From SFTJ01 sp051871555 (GTDB lineage: Bacteria; Bacteroidota; Bacteroidia; Bacteroidales; Muribaculaceae), in NCBI GenBank assembly GCA_051871555.1, contig JBJECZ010000098.1, forward strand, positions 1-30,303: DNA of 30,303 nt, written 5' to 3'. The first letter of the stretch is position 1; each line of letters begins with the position of its first letter. This document shows, in pieces, positions 7,261 to 16,005 of this stretch. The notes beneath the pieces are model-generated. The model saw only the letters and a program-made list of their open reading frames with translations. It was not told the DNA's origin and made no database searches. The translations under genes were made by a program, and so were the position numbers.

Positions 7261-8516
7261 AGGTTATGTGTTATGATGTGAACAATGTCGAACACCATCA
7301 CCCCGTCGCTTGAGCGCAGGTTTTCGGCAATGGCTTCGCTGAGTTTTTGCGGAGATTTATAGAATTGGCTCACCAGCACGCCACCCAAGAAAGGCTTGCC
7401 GCCCATAATCGTGCGCAGGTTGATGTTCGAGCCTTCTACGCAATACCACGAGCCTTGGCTGGCTTGGCTGTCGGTTTCGTTCCACACCGAGCTGCCGTGA
7501 TAGTCGCGGAGGCGTATGTCGGTGTAATAGTTGCCGGTGGCGTAGATGTCGAACAATTCGGCTAATCCGGTGTTTTTGTAGGTAGGTGTTGCCCAAGAGG
7601 AGTATTGTTTCGACGGGTCGTAGGTGGCGCTGGCGAAGTTCACGCCCACCTCGTAGTACGACGGATACCATGCGCCGGTGTATGTTCCAAAGGCGAGGGC
7701 TGGGTTGACAGCCTTCACCGCCTTGCGAGCTTCGGCAAAGAAATCGCGTATCACAGTGGCGCGCCATTCAATCCATTTGCCGAACCATTTGCCGGGCACG
7801 GCGGTGTGGTTGCGTCCTCCGCTCTTTTTCCATGTGAGGATGTCGTCGGGAAAATTTGCCACCGTTTCGCCGACGTACTGCTCAAACAACGAGCGGCTAA
7901 GAGGCGAAAAATCGGCTTGAATGCCATCGTAGCGGGCACGGTCGAGCATCAGCCCGTCGAGTGCGGGATAGCGCAAGGCAATCTCCTTCATCAGCGCGAT
8001 GATGTATTGCTGATATTGCGGATGAGCAGGGTTGACCATTCCGCCGTATTTGTGTTTCTGCCGGGTGATAGGGATGATGCCGTGACGAGGGTCGTAGACC
8101 ATGCTTGCCCACTCGGGGTGCTCGCTGTAGATTAATCCCGAATCGTGATAGTTGTGCCCGGCGCAAAACACGTTGATTGACGCCAGCACTTTTATGCCGT
8201 GGCGGTGCCCGGCGTCGATGAATTGCTGCAGATAGTCGAACGGGGCATTGAAGCCGTTTTCGAGCGGAGCAATGGCGCTTGGATAGAGCACATGCCCCGT
8301 AATGGGGCGCACGTCAACCACGGCGTGGGTGAAGCCCAGCGAAGCTATTTTGTCGATGTAGTATTCAATGGAGTCGGCATTGCTGAAGCGCTGAAAGTTG
8401 GCTTCGCCGTCAATCCACATCAGTGCCGGCTTGTTGTTGGCGGCACCGGCAGCGAAGCAGCCGATTAAAGCCGTGAGCAGTGATATTATTAGTTTTCGGG
8501 TTAATGTCATAGGCAT
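7215..8516 (-). CDS. GHL10 family (glycosyl hydrolase-like 10) protein, second copy
   Basis: 433 residues. The signal region ends LTALIGC, which fits a lipobox (Cys20), although a Sec cleavage after AGA is also possible. The catalytic-type barrel shows AVVDVRPITGHVLYPS near residues 40-55, LDGLMLDRARYDG with Asp192, and GAWYPSYYEVGVNFAS around 275-290. These match the GHL10 group (Pfam PF02638), which includes E. coli DigH, an enzyme that cuts denuded peptidoglycan glycan strands. It is clearly paralogous to the lipoprotein at 10043-11467, and the phosphoesterase gene sits between them. The C-terminus overlaps the next gene by 46 bp, suggesting translational coupling. The exact glycosidic bond is not predictable here. 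Confidence 0.85.
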   Translation of the reverse strand: MPMTLTRKLIISLLTALIGCFAAGAANNKPALMWIDGEANFQRFSNADSIEYYIDKIASLGFTHAVVDVRPITGHVLYPSAIAPLENGFNAPFDYLQQFIDAGHRHGIKVLASINVFCAGHNYHDSGLIYSEHPEWASMVYDPRHGIIPITRQKHKYGGMVNPAHPQYQQYIIALMKEIALRYPALDGLMLDRARYDGIQADFSPLSRSLFEQYVGETVANFPDDILTWKKSGGRNHTAVPGKWFGKWIEWRATVIRDFFAEARKAVKAVNPALAFGTYTGAWYPSYYEVGVNFASATYDPSKQYSSWATPTYKNTGLAELFDIYATGNYYTDIRLRDYHGSSVWNETDSQASQGSWYCVEGSNINLRTIMGGKPFLGGVLVSQFYKSPQKLSEAIAENLRSSDGVMVFDIVHIITHNLWNEISKGMNQTKAQ

Positions 8517-8537
8517 TTTTCTATGAGTTTTGTTGTT

Positions 8538-10013
8538 TTATAGCTTAGGCGATTGCACATCGGCAATGAAGACGTTGCCGAAGCGGTCGGTGGCACGCAC
8601 TTGCAGCTTGGCAGCCGGGTTTTTGGGGCGGGCATGAAACATGTGCGGGTTGGTGATTGGCGAAATCCAATCGTAGAGCACCACCTTCTTGTCGCTGCAA
8701 TGGGCATGCGAGACGGGGTCGAAACCAGTGTATTGCTTCATGGTGGCAGTGGGCTTGCCGTCTTCGAGCAGCTCCACGCGCCAGCGGCTGTCGTAGTTCC
8801 ATACGTTAGCCACCACCTCGAGCGGGTATTCGCTGGCGCATCCGGGCGGATAGGCGCGCAGCTGGTAGTCGTCGGGGTAACCGGCGCTTTTATACAGCCA
8901 GCTCACGCGGTTGCCGTCGACCATATACACGCCGTAGCCGCGTGGAGTGCCGTCCATACATTCCTCGGTACGCCACCAAGTGCCGCACACGGCTGCCGTG
9001 ATGTGCTCATAGAGGCGGCTGTTGAACTCCAGATTCGCGTTGAAATGAGTGTGACCGCTGATGATGTGTGCATTGAAATCCTTTAACATGTGGTGGAACT
9101 GGCGCACGTTGGCAAGCCAATCGTAGTTGAACGTGGCGTGGTCGAGGTCGGTGCTTTCAGCCGAAGGAATGTGCATGAACACAAACACCAGCGCGCCTTT
9201 TGGCAGTAGGCTGAGGTCCTGTTCAAGCCAGCGTAGAGTGTTTTCGGGAATATAGCCGATATAGTTGATGCCGAAACCGGTGTAGAAATTATCGTTGATG
9301 AAAATGTAGTGGGCTTCACCGCAGGTCATCGAGTAGTGAGTGGGTCCGAAAAGGCGGTTGAAGGTTCGATAAGACGTTTCGAACGAGCGTCCCCAATAGT
9401 CCATGTCGTGGTTGCCGATAATGCGAAAGAAAGGCGTGTTCAGCACCCGGCAGGCATTGATGTAGCTGTCGAAAAGGCTCGGAGTGTCGCCCACGATGTC
9501 GCCGCAGTCGGTTGCAAACACCTTATAGCCTTGCTCGCTGAGGCGCTGCAAAGTTTGCTTGGTGTCGGGCACGATTTGCTTGGCGAATTGGTCGACGTCG
9601 GATTTCGATGTCACCTGCACGTCGGTGTGCACCACAAAGGCGTGACGTGAGCCGTTTGCTGCCGACGGTGTGAGGTGGAAATCGTAGATGCTGTCGGAGG
9701 GAGTGAGAGAATGATAGAATTGAGGTATTGAACCGTGGCTTAGCGGCACGTCGTAGCCCGAAGGCGTGGAGATGTAAACAAAGCGGGTGTCGTGCATCGT
9801 GGCAAGGCTGTAGCAGCCCTGCGAGTCGGTGAGCACGATGTTTGAGCCGTCGGTGACAGCCACGCCGGCAAGCGGTGTGCCTTGGGCGCTCACACAGCCA
9901 CCGATTGTACGCAGCTTGATGCCGCCCGTTGAGGAGGCTGCTGCTGTGAGTGAAAACAATGTTGCAAGCACGAAGCCTGCAACATTGCGAGATAGAGATT
10001 TGTGTTTATTCAC
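8538..10013 (-). CDS. Calcineurin-like metallophosphoesterase with N- and C-terminal accessory domains, secreted
   Basis: 491 residues with a signal peptide (about residues 1-26). An Ig/carboxypeptidase-regulatory-like N-domain (GGCVSAQGTPLAGVAVT, about 38-115) precedes the metallophosphoesterase fold. All five metal-binding blocks are visible: VHTDVQ (Asp131), CGDIVGD (Asp172), GNHDMDYW (Asn201-His202-Asp203), MHIPS (His281) and SGHTHFN (His321, His323). A C-terminal beta domain of about 110 residues follows, as in Bacteroides proteins annotated with calcineurin-like N- and C-terminal domains. It is a di-metal phosphomono- or diesterase exported to the periplasm or surface. Next to the phosphodiester glycosidase, it is well placed to remove phosphate exposed on a glycan. 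It is 29 bp after one GHL10 gene and 21 bp before the other. Confidence 0.9.
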   Translation of the reverse strand: MNKHKSLSRNVAGFVLATLFSLTAAASSTGGIKLRTIGGCVSAQGTPLAGVAVTDGSNIVLTDSQGCYSLATMHDTRFVYISTPSGYDVPLSHGSIPQFYHSLTPSDSIYDFHLTPSAANGSRHAFVVHTDVQVTSKSDVDQFAKQIVPDTKQTLQRLSEQGYKVFATDCGDIVGDTPSLFDSYINACRVLNTPFFRIIGNHDMDYWGRSFETSYRTFNRLFGPTHYSMTCGEAHYIFINDNFYTGFGINYIGYIPENTLRWLEQDLSLLPKGALVFVFMHIPSAESTDLDHATFNYDWLANVRQFHHMLKDFNAHIISGHTHFNANLEFNSRLYEHITAAVCGTWWRTEECMDGTPRGYGVYMVDGNRVSWLYKSAGYPDDYQLRAYPPGCASEYPLEVVANVWNYDSRWRVELLEDGKPTATMKQYTGFDPVSHAHCSDKKVVLYDWISPITNPHMFHARPKNPAAKLQVRATDRFGNVFIADVQSPKL

Positions 10014-10042
10014 TTATGAAAAATAAAGCTTTATCGGGTTGG

Positions 10043-11467
10043 TTAATTAGTTTTTTGCAGATATTGGGTGATGCCACTTTTCAGTGAGCTCCAATAGTTG
10101 AACATGCGCACGTGGCAGAGGTCGAAGATGAAGAAGCCGTCGGTTTCCTGACAGCATACGTCGATTACTTGCGGAATCTTGCTCTGCTGACCGCCGTCGG
10201 TCCAACCGTCGCTGTTGCCAATGTCGGGACCGCCGAAGAACTTGGTGTCGCCTGCAAGATACTTCTTGGCATTCTTGCAGAAGCCTTGCACCGTCCATTC
10301 GCCCGAGCCGTAGATTGCCGATGCCGAGGCGTATGCTCCGATGAACATGAAGTCGCAATGGTCGGCATATCCCCAGTTGTGATAGTTGGCGTTTGCCCAA
10401 GTGGGGAAGTCGCTCATGGTGTTGTATTTCGGGCTTGCCCAGTTTACACCCGAAGCGTAGTACGACGAATACCAACCGCCCACATAGGCGCCGAAGCGAA
10501 TTTTCGAGTTCACTGAATGCACCTTTTCGGCAGCCTTGACGATGAAGTCGTGAATGGTTTTGGCGCGGAACTCGAGCCATTGCTTGCAGTAGCGAGGCTG
10601 CGAAGCCGGCAGCGTGACGTCGGTTTCGGCAGGCAGGATGTCGACGGGATAGTTGCTTACGGTTGAGCCGATGAATTGCTCAAACTTCTTGCGGCTGTCG
10701 TCGGAGAAATCGCTCATCAGGTTGTAGTCGCTGTAGCGGCAACGGTCGAGGATGATGCCGTCGAGGTCGTATTTAGCCAAGTCGGCAATAATCTGAAGGA
10801 CAAACTTCTGCACCTCGTCGTTGGCGGGGTTGAGGAATTTTGCGCCGTAGTCGGTTTCGGAGTCGAGCAGGTCCATGGTGTTGACGATGCCCTGTGAGGT
10901 GGAAATCGACGTAGCCCACGATTTCTTGGAGGATTCGCGGAACAGCATGCCTTCGCTGCCGAGTCCGTATGGACAGAGGTATCCGCCCACAAAGGTGTTC
11001 ATCGAGGCGTTCACTTTCAGCCCCAGTGCATGACCTTCGGTGATGAAGGTCTGCAGATAGTCGAACGACGCGGTGCGTTCCACCCAAACATATTGGCTGC
11101 CTCGCCACACGTCCATACGCTTCACCCCTTCGCACACCGAGCTATTGAACAGCACGTCGCCGGTGGTTGGACGCACATCCACCACAATCTCGGTCACGCC
11201 GGCATCCTTGAGCTTTTTCAGCTCAGCGCGGATGTTGGCTTCAGAGTTGGCAAATTGCTCGAAGTTGCCGCCGGCATCAATCCACATGAAAGCGTTGATT
11301 GATTTGGTGGGGTTTGGGTCGGGGTTAGGTTTCGGGTCAGGCTTTTCTTCGCCGGGTTTGTCCCACCATGGGTCGTCGTCCTCTTTCGAGCACGAAAGAA
11401 GCATGGAGGCAGCAAGGCTCGACAAAGCCAAAACGCGGAGAGAGTAGACAATATTTGAAATCTTCAT
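10043..11467 (-). CDS. GHL10 family (glycosyl hydrolase-like 10) surface lipoprotein, first copy
   Basis: 474 residues. A lipoprotein signal ends L-L-S-C (Cys26), followed by SKEDDD, which fits the Bacteroidetes lipoprotein export signal (Lys then acidic residues) and so suggests surface exposure. A Pro/Asp/Lys-rich linker (residues about 35-58) tethers the barrel. Core motifs are FMWIDAGGNFEQF, EIVVDVRPTTGDVLFNSS, LDGIILDRCRYSD with Asp241, and GGWYSSYYASGVNWAS. These match the downstream GHL10 copy at 7215-8516 motif by motif. The two differ in anchoring: this one has a clear export signal and a linker and the other does not. A division of labour between surface and periplasm is plausible. 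It is 46 bp after the NAGPA gene. Confidence 0.87.
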   Translation of the reverse strand: MKISNIVYSLRVLALSSLAASMLLSCSKEDDDPWWDKPGEEKPDPKPNPDPNPTKSINAFMWIDAGGNFEQFANSEANIRAELKKLKDAGVTEIVVDVRPTTGDVLFNSSVCEGVKRMDVWRGSQYVWVERTASFDYLQTFITEGHALGLKVNASMNTFVGGYLCPYGLGSEGMLFRESSKKSWATSISTSQGIVNTMDLLDSETDYGAKFLNPANDEVQKFVLQIIADLAKYDLDGIILDRCRYSDYNLMSDFSDDSRKKFEQFIGSTVSNYPVDILPAETDVTLPASQPRYCKQWLEFRAKTIHDFIVKAAEKVHSVNSKIRFGAYVGGWYSSYYASGVNWASPKYNTMSDFPTWANANYHNWGYADHCDFMFIGAYASASAIYGSGEWTVQGFCKNAKKYLAGDTKFFGGPDIGNSDGWTDGGQQSKIPQVIDVCCQETDGFFIFDLCHVRMFNYWSSLKSGITQYLQKTN

Positions 11468-11513
11468 CGTAGGATAAAATGCAAAAAAACGAATCTAAAT
11501 AATGCCGATGTTT

Positions 11514-12497
11514 TTATTTGATTGCAACGCCGTTAACCACACTGCGTTGTGAGCCGTCGCTTGGCTTGATGGTTTCCTTGCCGTTAACCAGCATGCACGA
11601 CGAGCCGCCGCCGTCGAGGTTACAGGTTTCGTCGCAACCGAGGTCTTTCATCACTTTAGCCACATCTTCGAGAGTCATACCGTTGATGCCCGATGTCATG
11701 CCGTCGCCTTCGCAAACAAAGAGCACGAGCTTGTGGTCGGTGCTGTTGTAGCCGATTGCGGTGCGCGGACGGTTGCCTGTTGGGTTGATGAGCAGATATT
11801 CGTCTTCGTAGCTGTTGATGATTTCGTTGCCTTTAACCAGCACCGGACCGCCACCGATGGCAGTGACAGCCTGAAAATCTTTTGCGCCGGCAGGATACGA
11901 AGCGTCGGGCACGCGTCCGTTTTCGAGTGGCATAGGTGTAGGATACCAATAGGTGTGGTTTTGCAGGTCGGTCCAAGTCCAGCCCACTTCAAACGAGCCG
12001 TCGGATTTCTTGGCGAATACGCCGCGCGGCATATAATACCATGTTTCGTCCCAGTCGGGGCTGTCGACTTGCACGTTAGGGCAAACCAGTTCGCCGTTAC
12101 GCCAAACGAGGCTAAGCGACGAGCCGTCGTAGAAGAAACCGCCGTTGATGATAATCGGAGCAGCGTCGGCTTCATAGAATTCGCTTGGTGTGCTGTAGCC
12201 TTCGGCGCCGCCAACGACGTCGAACTTAGCCTTGGTAGCATCGGCTACTGCGATGAAGGCTTTCACGTCTTTGTCCTGCAGTTTGGCAGGGCTGCTGTAC
12301 ACACGAATGTATTCGGGCATTTCGCCGTAGTCCTTGGTGACGTTTGTCCATCCCTTTTCAACGTATGGGTCGACTTCGACAGGGGCTTCGGGTGTTTCCC
12401 ATTCCCACATTTGCACATTGCCGTCGCCTTCGCCGTTGCACGAAGCCATGCCAAGTGCAATCAGGGCAGGTAGGAACATATATTTGTTGATTTTCAT
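11514..12497 (-). CDS. Phosphodiester glycosidase lipoprotein (NAGPA / DUF2233 family)
   Basis: 327 residues with a lipoprotein signal ending G-M-A-S-C (Cys20) and an acidic start of the mature chain (NGEGDG), which favours surface display. The family signatures are in order: INGGFFYDG near 117-125, GGGPVLVKG near 213-221, RPRTAIGYN near 241-249, and NLDGGGSSCMLVNG starting at residue 293 (Asp295). In animals the homologous uncovering enzyme removes GlcNAc from GlcNAc-1-phospho-6-mannose. Bacterial members are generally annotated as phosphodiester glycosidases. Here it should cleave a sugar-1-phosphodiester on the incoming glycan. It is the first enzyme gene after the SusCD and DUF5018 block and is separated from it by a 100-bp gap holding a stable hairpin. 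Confidence 0.92.
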   Translation of the reverse strand: MKINKYMFLPALIALGMASCNGEGDGNVQMWEWETPEAPVEVDPYVEKGWTNVTKDYGEMPEYIRVYSSPAKLQDKDVKAFIAVADATKAKFDVVGGAEGYSTPSEFYEADAAPIIINGGFFYDGSSLSLVWRNGELVCPNVQVDSPDWDETWYYMPRGVFAKKSDGSFEVGWTWTDLQNHTYWYPTPMPLENGRVPDASYPAGAKDFQAVTAIGGGPVLVKGNEIINSYEDEYLLINPTGNRPRTAIGYNSTDHKLVLFVCEGDGMTSGINGMTLEDVAKVMKDLGCDETCNLDGGGSSCMLVNGKETIKPSDGSQRSVVNGVAIK

Positions 12498-12545
12498 AAA
12501 TTCTGTTTAGGTTTGTTTTGAATTGATGTGATTATGTAAATAACA

Positions 12546-12580
12546 GCGATTGCCGCCTCATGGGCGGAAGCGGCAACCGC
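12546..12580 (-). promoter_or_regulatory. Intercistronic GC-rich hairpin between DUF5018 and NAGPA genes
   Basis: The arms 12571-12580 and 12546-12555 pair over 10 bp when read as minus-strand RNA, with one G-U pair. On the plus strand the same position would be an A-C mismatch, so the fold suits the operon transcript. No T-tract follows, so it is more likely a partial terminator, a processing site or an mRNA stabiliser than a full terminator. Confidence 0.6.
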
Positions 12581-12597
12581 GCTAAATTATTCGGACG

Positions 12598-14292
12598 TCA
12601 ACGCTTGATGCAGTCGGCAACGTATCCGCCGAATGCCTGCGAGTTGTGGTCGTAGTAGTAGATATAGAGCTTAAATCCGTCGGCGCTCGGTGCAATCACC
12701 ACGTCGCCCGAAGCCACTGAGTAGTCGCCTACTTGATACCAATCGATGTTTTGGTTGGTGAGTTCGAGGCAAGCCAGGTCGGTGATGTCGTTACCGGTGA
12801 ATTTGTTCATATCCGATACGTTGTAGAGATAGAGTTGCGGACCCATGCCCCAAGCCGGGAAGTGGCTAACGACGAACAGAGCCAGATAGTTCTGGTTGTT
12901 GAATGCCTTCGAGTCGAGGCAGTTCGGGTTCAAGCCCCATCCGGTTGTGTCGGAGTTGAAGTTGCCGCTCACTGTGCCGTCGGTGCTGATGAACGACAGT
13001 GTGCTCGGGCCGTAGTAGCTCAGGAATACGCCGTCAAGACCAATGGTGCGAGGCACAACGGTGGTGAAGTTGACAGGTGCGCTGCCCCATCCGAAGCCAG
13101 TGGCTGAAACGTTCATCACTTGGTGACCAACGCCCTTGCCGCCTTGCACTTGAATCACGGTGAATTCGCTGCACGACGATACGCCGTCGATGCCTTCGTT
13201 GGTGATTGTAATCACGGCATTGGTGTTGATGTCGCCAATACACTTAATCTTCGAGCCCATTGGGTACATGCTGCCGTTGGTGAACGAGTAAACCAGAGTA
13301 GGAGCCTCGGTTACCGACGAAGTGGCGTAGATGTTCACTTGTTCGCTGTGGGCAGCCTTGTTGACGATGAGCAGGTGCTCGGCTTCGTCGTTGGTGACGC
13401 TACCAGCCGATGCGCTGCCCAAGTTGATGGCGCCTTGCTTAGCGCCGGTGAGGCCGTTCACATAGATTGGTGTGCTGCCGTCGCCTACGCAGAGCACCAC
13501 TTTGCCCTTGAGGGCTGCAATGGTAGGACCAACGTATGTTGCATAGTTAGGCATGCCGAGGTTCGAAACCGGGTCGAAGTTGAACAGCAATTCAACGCCT
13601 TCCTTGTTGAAGCCCGAAGGAATCTTTTCAGGCACTTCCTTGAGCACGGTGTAGTCGCACGATGTTACGCCGTCGTGAGCCGTAACGGTGAAGGTGACAG
13701 GCTCGTTGTAGTTGAGCGCTGTGGTGCTTGGGTCGGGGCTGATGGTGGCGTGAGCACTCACTTCGGCAGTGGCAAATGCTTCAGAGAGGTCGTCGGCTGA
13801 GATGAGCGACACCTTCTTGGCGCCCTTGTCGATGATACCGCTGATTTCAGGGTTGTTGATTGAGAATGCCAGCAGTTCGCAAGCGTTGCTCTTAACGCGT
13901 TCGCCGGTGATGATAATCTTCTTGCTCTTGCCTTGCGCATCGGTGTAGGTGAACTCGTTCTCCTTGGTGAGGTCGAGGATGGTGAGAGCAGGCGAGATGA
14001 AGCAGTTTGGCGACAGTTGAGCTTGAACGCGCACGTTGGTCATATACGGTGTGGTTTCGTCGTCGGATGTTTCGGGATAAAACCAAGGCACAGGAATGAC
14101 GAGGCGGTCGGGCACAGGGTCGCTGATTTCCAATTTTGCCATTTGCTGGTCGACAAACGGACCAGAGGTGAATATGGCGGTGAGGCTGGTGAGCCCTTGG
14201 CGGTCGGCGGTTGGGGCAACATATTGCGGGTCCTCGCAAGAGGAGAGCGCCGCCATCACCAGCACGATAAGGAATAATATATTCTTTTTCAT
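12598..14292 (-). CDS. DUF5018-type surface glycan-binding lipoprotein
   Basis: 564 residues with a lipobox ending L-S-S-C (Cys19). The N-terminal half (about 30-225) consists of Ig/cadherin-like beta domains: one holds TYTDAQGKSKKIIIT, the next holds YNEPVTFTVTAHDG. This resembles DUF5018 proteins that sit just after SusD genes. The C-terminal half, about 235-564, has repeated Gly/Asp/Asn-rich beta strands (VVLCVGDGSTPIYVNG, and later SFISTDGTVSG) that look propeller-like. In this position such lipoproteins usually serve as surface glycan-binding proteins that hold the polysaccharide for the transporter. It is 23 bp after the SusD gene. The binding role is inferred from context; no catalytic motif is seen. 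Confidence 0.75.
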   Translation of the reverse strand: MKKNILFLIVLVMAALSSCEDPQYVAPTADRQGLTSLTAIFTSGPFVDQQMAKLEISDPVPDRLVIPVPWFYPETSDDETTPYMTNVRVQAQLSPNCFISPALTILDLTKENEFTYTDAQGKSKKIIITGERVKSNACELLAFSINNPEISGIIDKGAKKVSLISADDLSEAFATAEVSAHATISPDPSTTALNYNEPVTFTVTAHDGVTSCDYTVLKEVPEKIPSGFNKEGVELLFNFDPVSNLGMPNYATYVGPTIAALKGKVVLCVGDGSTPIYVNGLTGAKQGAINLGSASAGSVTNDEAEHLLIVNKAAHSEQVNIYATSSVTEAPTLVYSFTNGSMYPMGSKIKCIGDINTNAVITITNEGIDGVSSCSEFTVIQVQGGKGVGHQVMNVSATGFGWGSAPVNFTTVVPRTIGLDGVFLSYYGPSTLSFISTDGTVSGNFNSDTTGWGLNPNCLDSKAFNNQNYLALFVVSHFPAWGMGPQLYLYNVSDMNKFTGNDITDLACLELTNQNIDWYQVGDYSVASGDVVIAPSADGFKLYIYYYDHNSQAFGGYVADCIKR

Positions 14293-14315
14293 TGTAATGT
14301 TTGTGCTTTAAAGTG

Positions 14316-15998
14316 TTAGTTCCAAGCGTTGTCTTGCGACATGAGTTTGTTGTTTTCCAATTCCGATTGCGGAACAGGCAGCGTGTAGAGTTTCTGAGGG
14401 AAATTGCGGTTTTGGTCGTCGACCTCAACATAGTAGTAGGTGAGCGAGCCGTTGGCTTCCTTTACAATCTTGAATCCGTGAGCGCGAACGCCGGTGAATG
14501 CTGTGTGAGCCGAATTCCAGCGGCGCATGTCCCAATAGTATTGACCTTCGTAAGCCAATTCCACTTTGCGTTCCTGGCGGATGGCTTCCATGAGTTCTTC
14601 GCCGCTCTTGTTGATGGCAGGCAGCCCTACAGCCGGGCGGGTGCGAATTTCGTTAACGGCAGCAAGGGCATTGGTGTTGTCGTTAAGGCGATAGCATGCT
14701 TCGGCGTAGTTAAGCACAACTTCGGCAAGGCGAATGAAGGTGAATGGCTTGGTGCACTTGGTGCTGTTGGCAAAGTAGTTTTCTTCGTCGACGCGTTTGC
14801 GCAGATAGTAGCTGGTGGCTGATTTGCCGTCGCACATGTCGTTCTTCATCCATTCGAGCCAGCCGTCGGCGCCGCCCACATACGATTCGATGGTGCGGGT
14901 CTTCCAGTCGGCACCGTTGTAGAGAATGGTGTGGTGGAAGCGCGGTTCAAGTTCTTCGTAAGGAGGAGTGTCCTGTGTGCCGTGTTCGGTGTGCCAAGGA
15001 GTCCAATCGGGCTTGCCACCGGTGGCAAGTTCAAACGATTCCACCATTTCCTGCGTAGGACAGCCGTAGCCGCCGCTGATGGGGTTGCTGTAAGCAGCCT
15101 TGTCGCCGCCCGGCGAGTAGTAGCAGTCGAATTGGTGTGTTTGAGCAGTGAGGTCGAAGCAGAATTGGAAAATAGCGCCTTCGCCGCCAACGGTGTAAGG
15201 AGTTTCGAGGTCGGATGGCATCGAGTATCCCATTTCCATAACCTTTTCGGCAGCAGCCTTGGCGTCGCTCCAGCGTTCGGCAAAGAGCATCACGCGCGAG
15301 AGCAGTGCATAGGCAGCGCCCGAGGTGAGGCGACCGTTAGGCTTGATGCTCACCGGCAGATTCTCGCCGGCAAACTTGAGGTCGTCGTAGATGAGCTGAT
15401 ACACTTGTGAACGGTCGACAGGCTCTTTGTCCTTGTTGTATTCGTCCATATTGTCGGTGTAGAGAATCAGCTTGGAATAGCGCTTTGCAAGAATCGAATA
15501 GTAGTAGCCGCGGAAGAATCGGAACTCGGCTTCGAGCTCGGTTTTCTTGGCTTCTTCGAATGTGGCATACTTCTTCATGTTGGCAATGCTCTGGTTCACT
15601 GTTGAGATGTAGCGATAAAGCGAAGTCCAGCAGCCCAGATAGGCGTCGACGTAGCTCTTGGTGAGCGTCGACTGGGTGCCGTAGGCAAATTCCGAAGGGA
15701 TTCGGTTGAGCGAAGTGTAGTTGTAGCCGCCGTATTTAAAGAGCGGAGTGAGCGCCTCGGAGAGCCCAATCGAGCAGTCGCGGGTGCAACCGGTGCCGTC
15801 GCCATAACCGTTGATGAGGTTTAGGTCCTCATACATGTAGTTGGCTTGCAGTTTGGCATAGTCATATTTGCTCCAAATCAGCTTGTCAGAAGCAGAGTCG
15901 TGTGGAGTGGTGTCGAGAAAATCGCTGCACGAAGCCAACGAAAACGCTGCGAAAGCCGACAACAGAAATGCTGATATTTTAGTTTTCATTGATGTCAT
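14316..15998 (-). CDS. SusD/RagB-family outer membrane lipoprotein (pair 1)
   Basis: 560 residues. The signal ends L-A-S-C (Cys24 from the first Met) and the mature chain starts SDFLDTTP, a hallmark of SusD proteins. A helical TPR-like N-domain follows, with the usual features: FRFFRGYYYSILAKRYS near 155-175, then GRLTSGAAYALLSRVMLFAERW. The C-terminal RagB/SusD segment includes FTFIRLAEVVLNYAEACYRLN and RQERKVELAYEGQYYWDMRRW. It forms the lid of the SusC pore and binds the oligosaccharide. It starts 7 bp after SusC, and a second Met at residue 4 (15989) is an equally good start. Together with the 16006-19182 transporter it makes the uptake complex of the enzyme-encoding unit. Confidence 0.96.
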   Translation of the reverse strand: MTSMKTKISAFLLSAFAAFSLASCSDFLDTTPHDSASDKLIWSKYDYAKLQANYMYEDLNLINGYGDGTGCTRDCSIGLSEALTPLFKYGGYNYTSLNRIPSEFAYGTQSTLTKSYVDAYLGCWTSLYRYISTVNQSIANMKKYATFEEAKKTELEAEFRFFRGYYYSILAKRYSKLILYTDNMDEYNKDKEPVDRSQVYQLIYDDLKFAGENLPVSIKPNGRLTSGAAYALLSRVMLFAERWSDAKAAAEKVMEMGYSMPSDLETPYTVGGEGAIFQFCFDLTAQTHQFDCYYSPGGDKAAYSNPISGGYGCPTQEMVESFELATGGKPDWTPWHTEHGTQDTPPYEELEPRFHHTILYNGADWKTRTIESYVGGADGWLEWMKNDMCDGKSATSYYLRKRVDEENYFANSTKCTKPFTFIRLAEVVLNYAEACYRLNDNTNALAAVNEIRTRPAVGLPAINKSGEELMEAIRQERKVELAYEGQYYWDMRRWNSAHTAFTGVRAHGFKIVKEANGSLTYYYVEVDDQNRNFPQKLYTLPVPQSELENNKLMSQDNAWN

Positions 15999-16005
15999 GA
16001 TTTTG

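Noticed and set aside
11733..12473. Plus-strand open frame of 246 codons inside the NAGPA gene
   Set aside because: Fully antisense to a gene with clear family signatures; no independent support.
12546..12580. Considered as a Rho-independent terminator
   Set aside because: There is no T-run after the stem on the minus strand, and the genes on both sides belong to one functional set.
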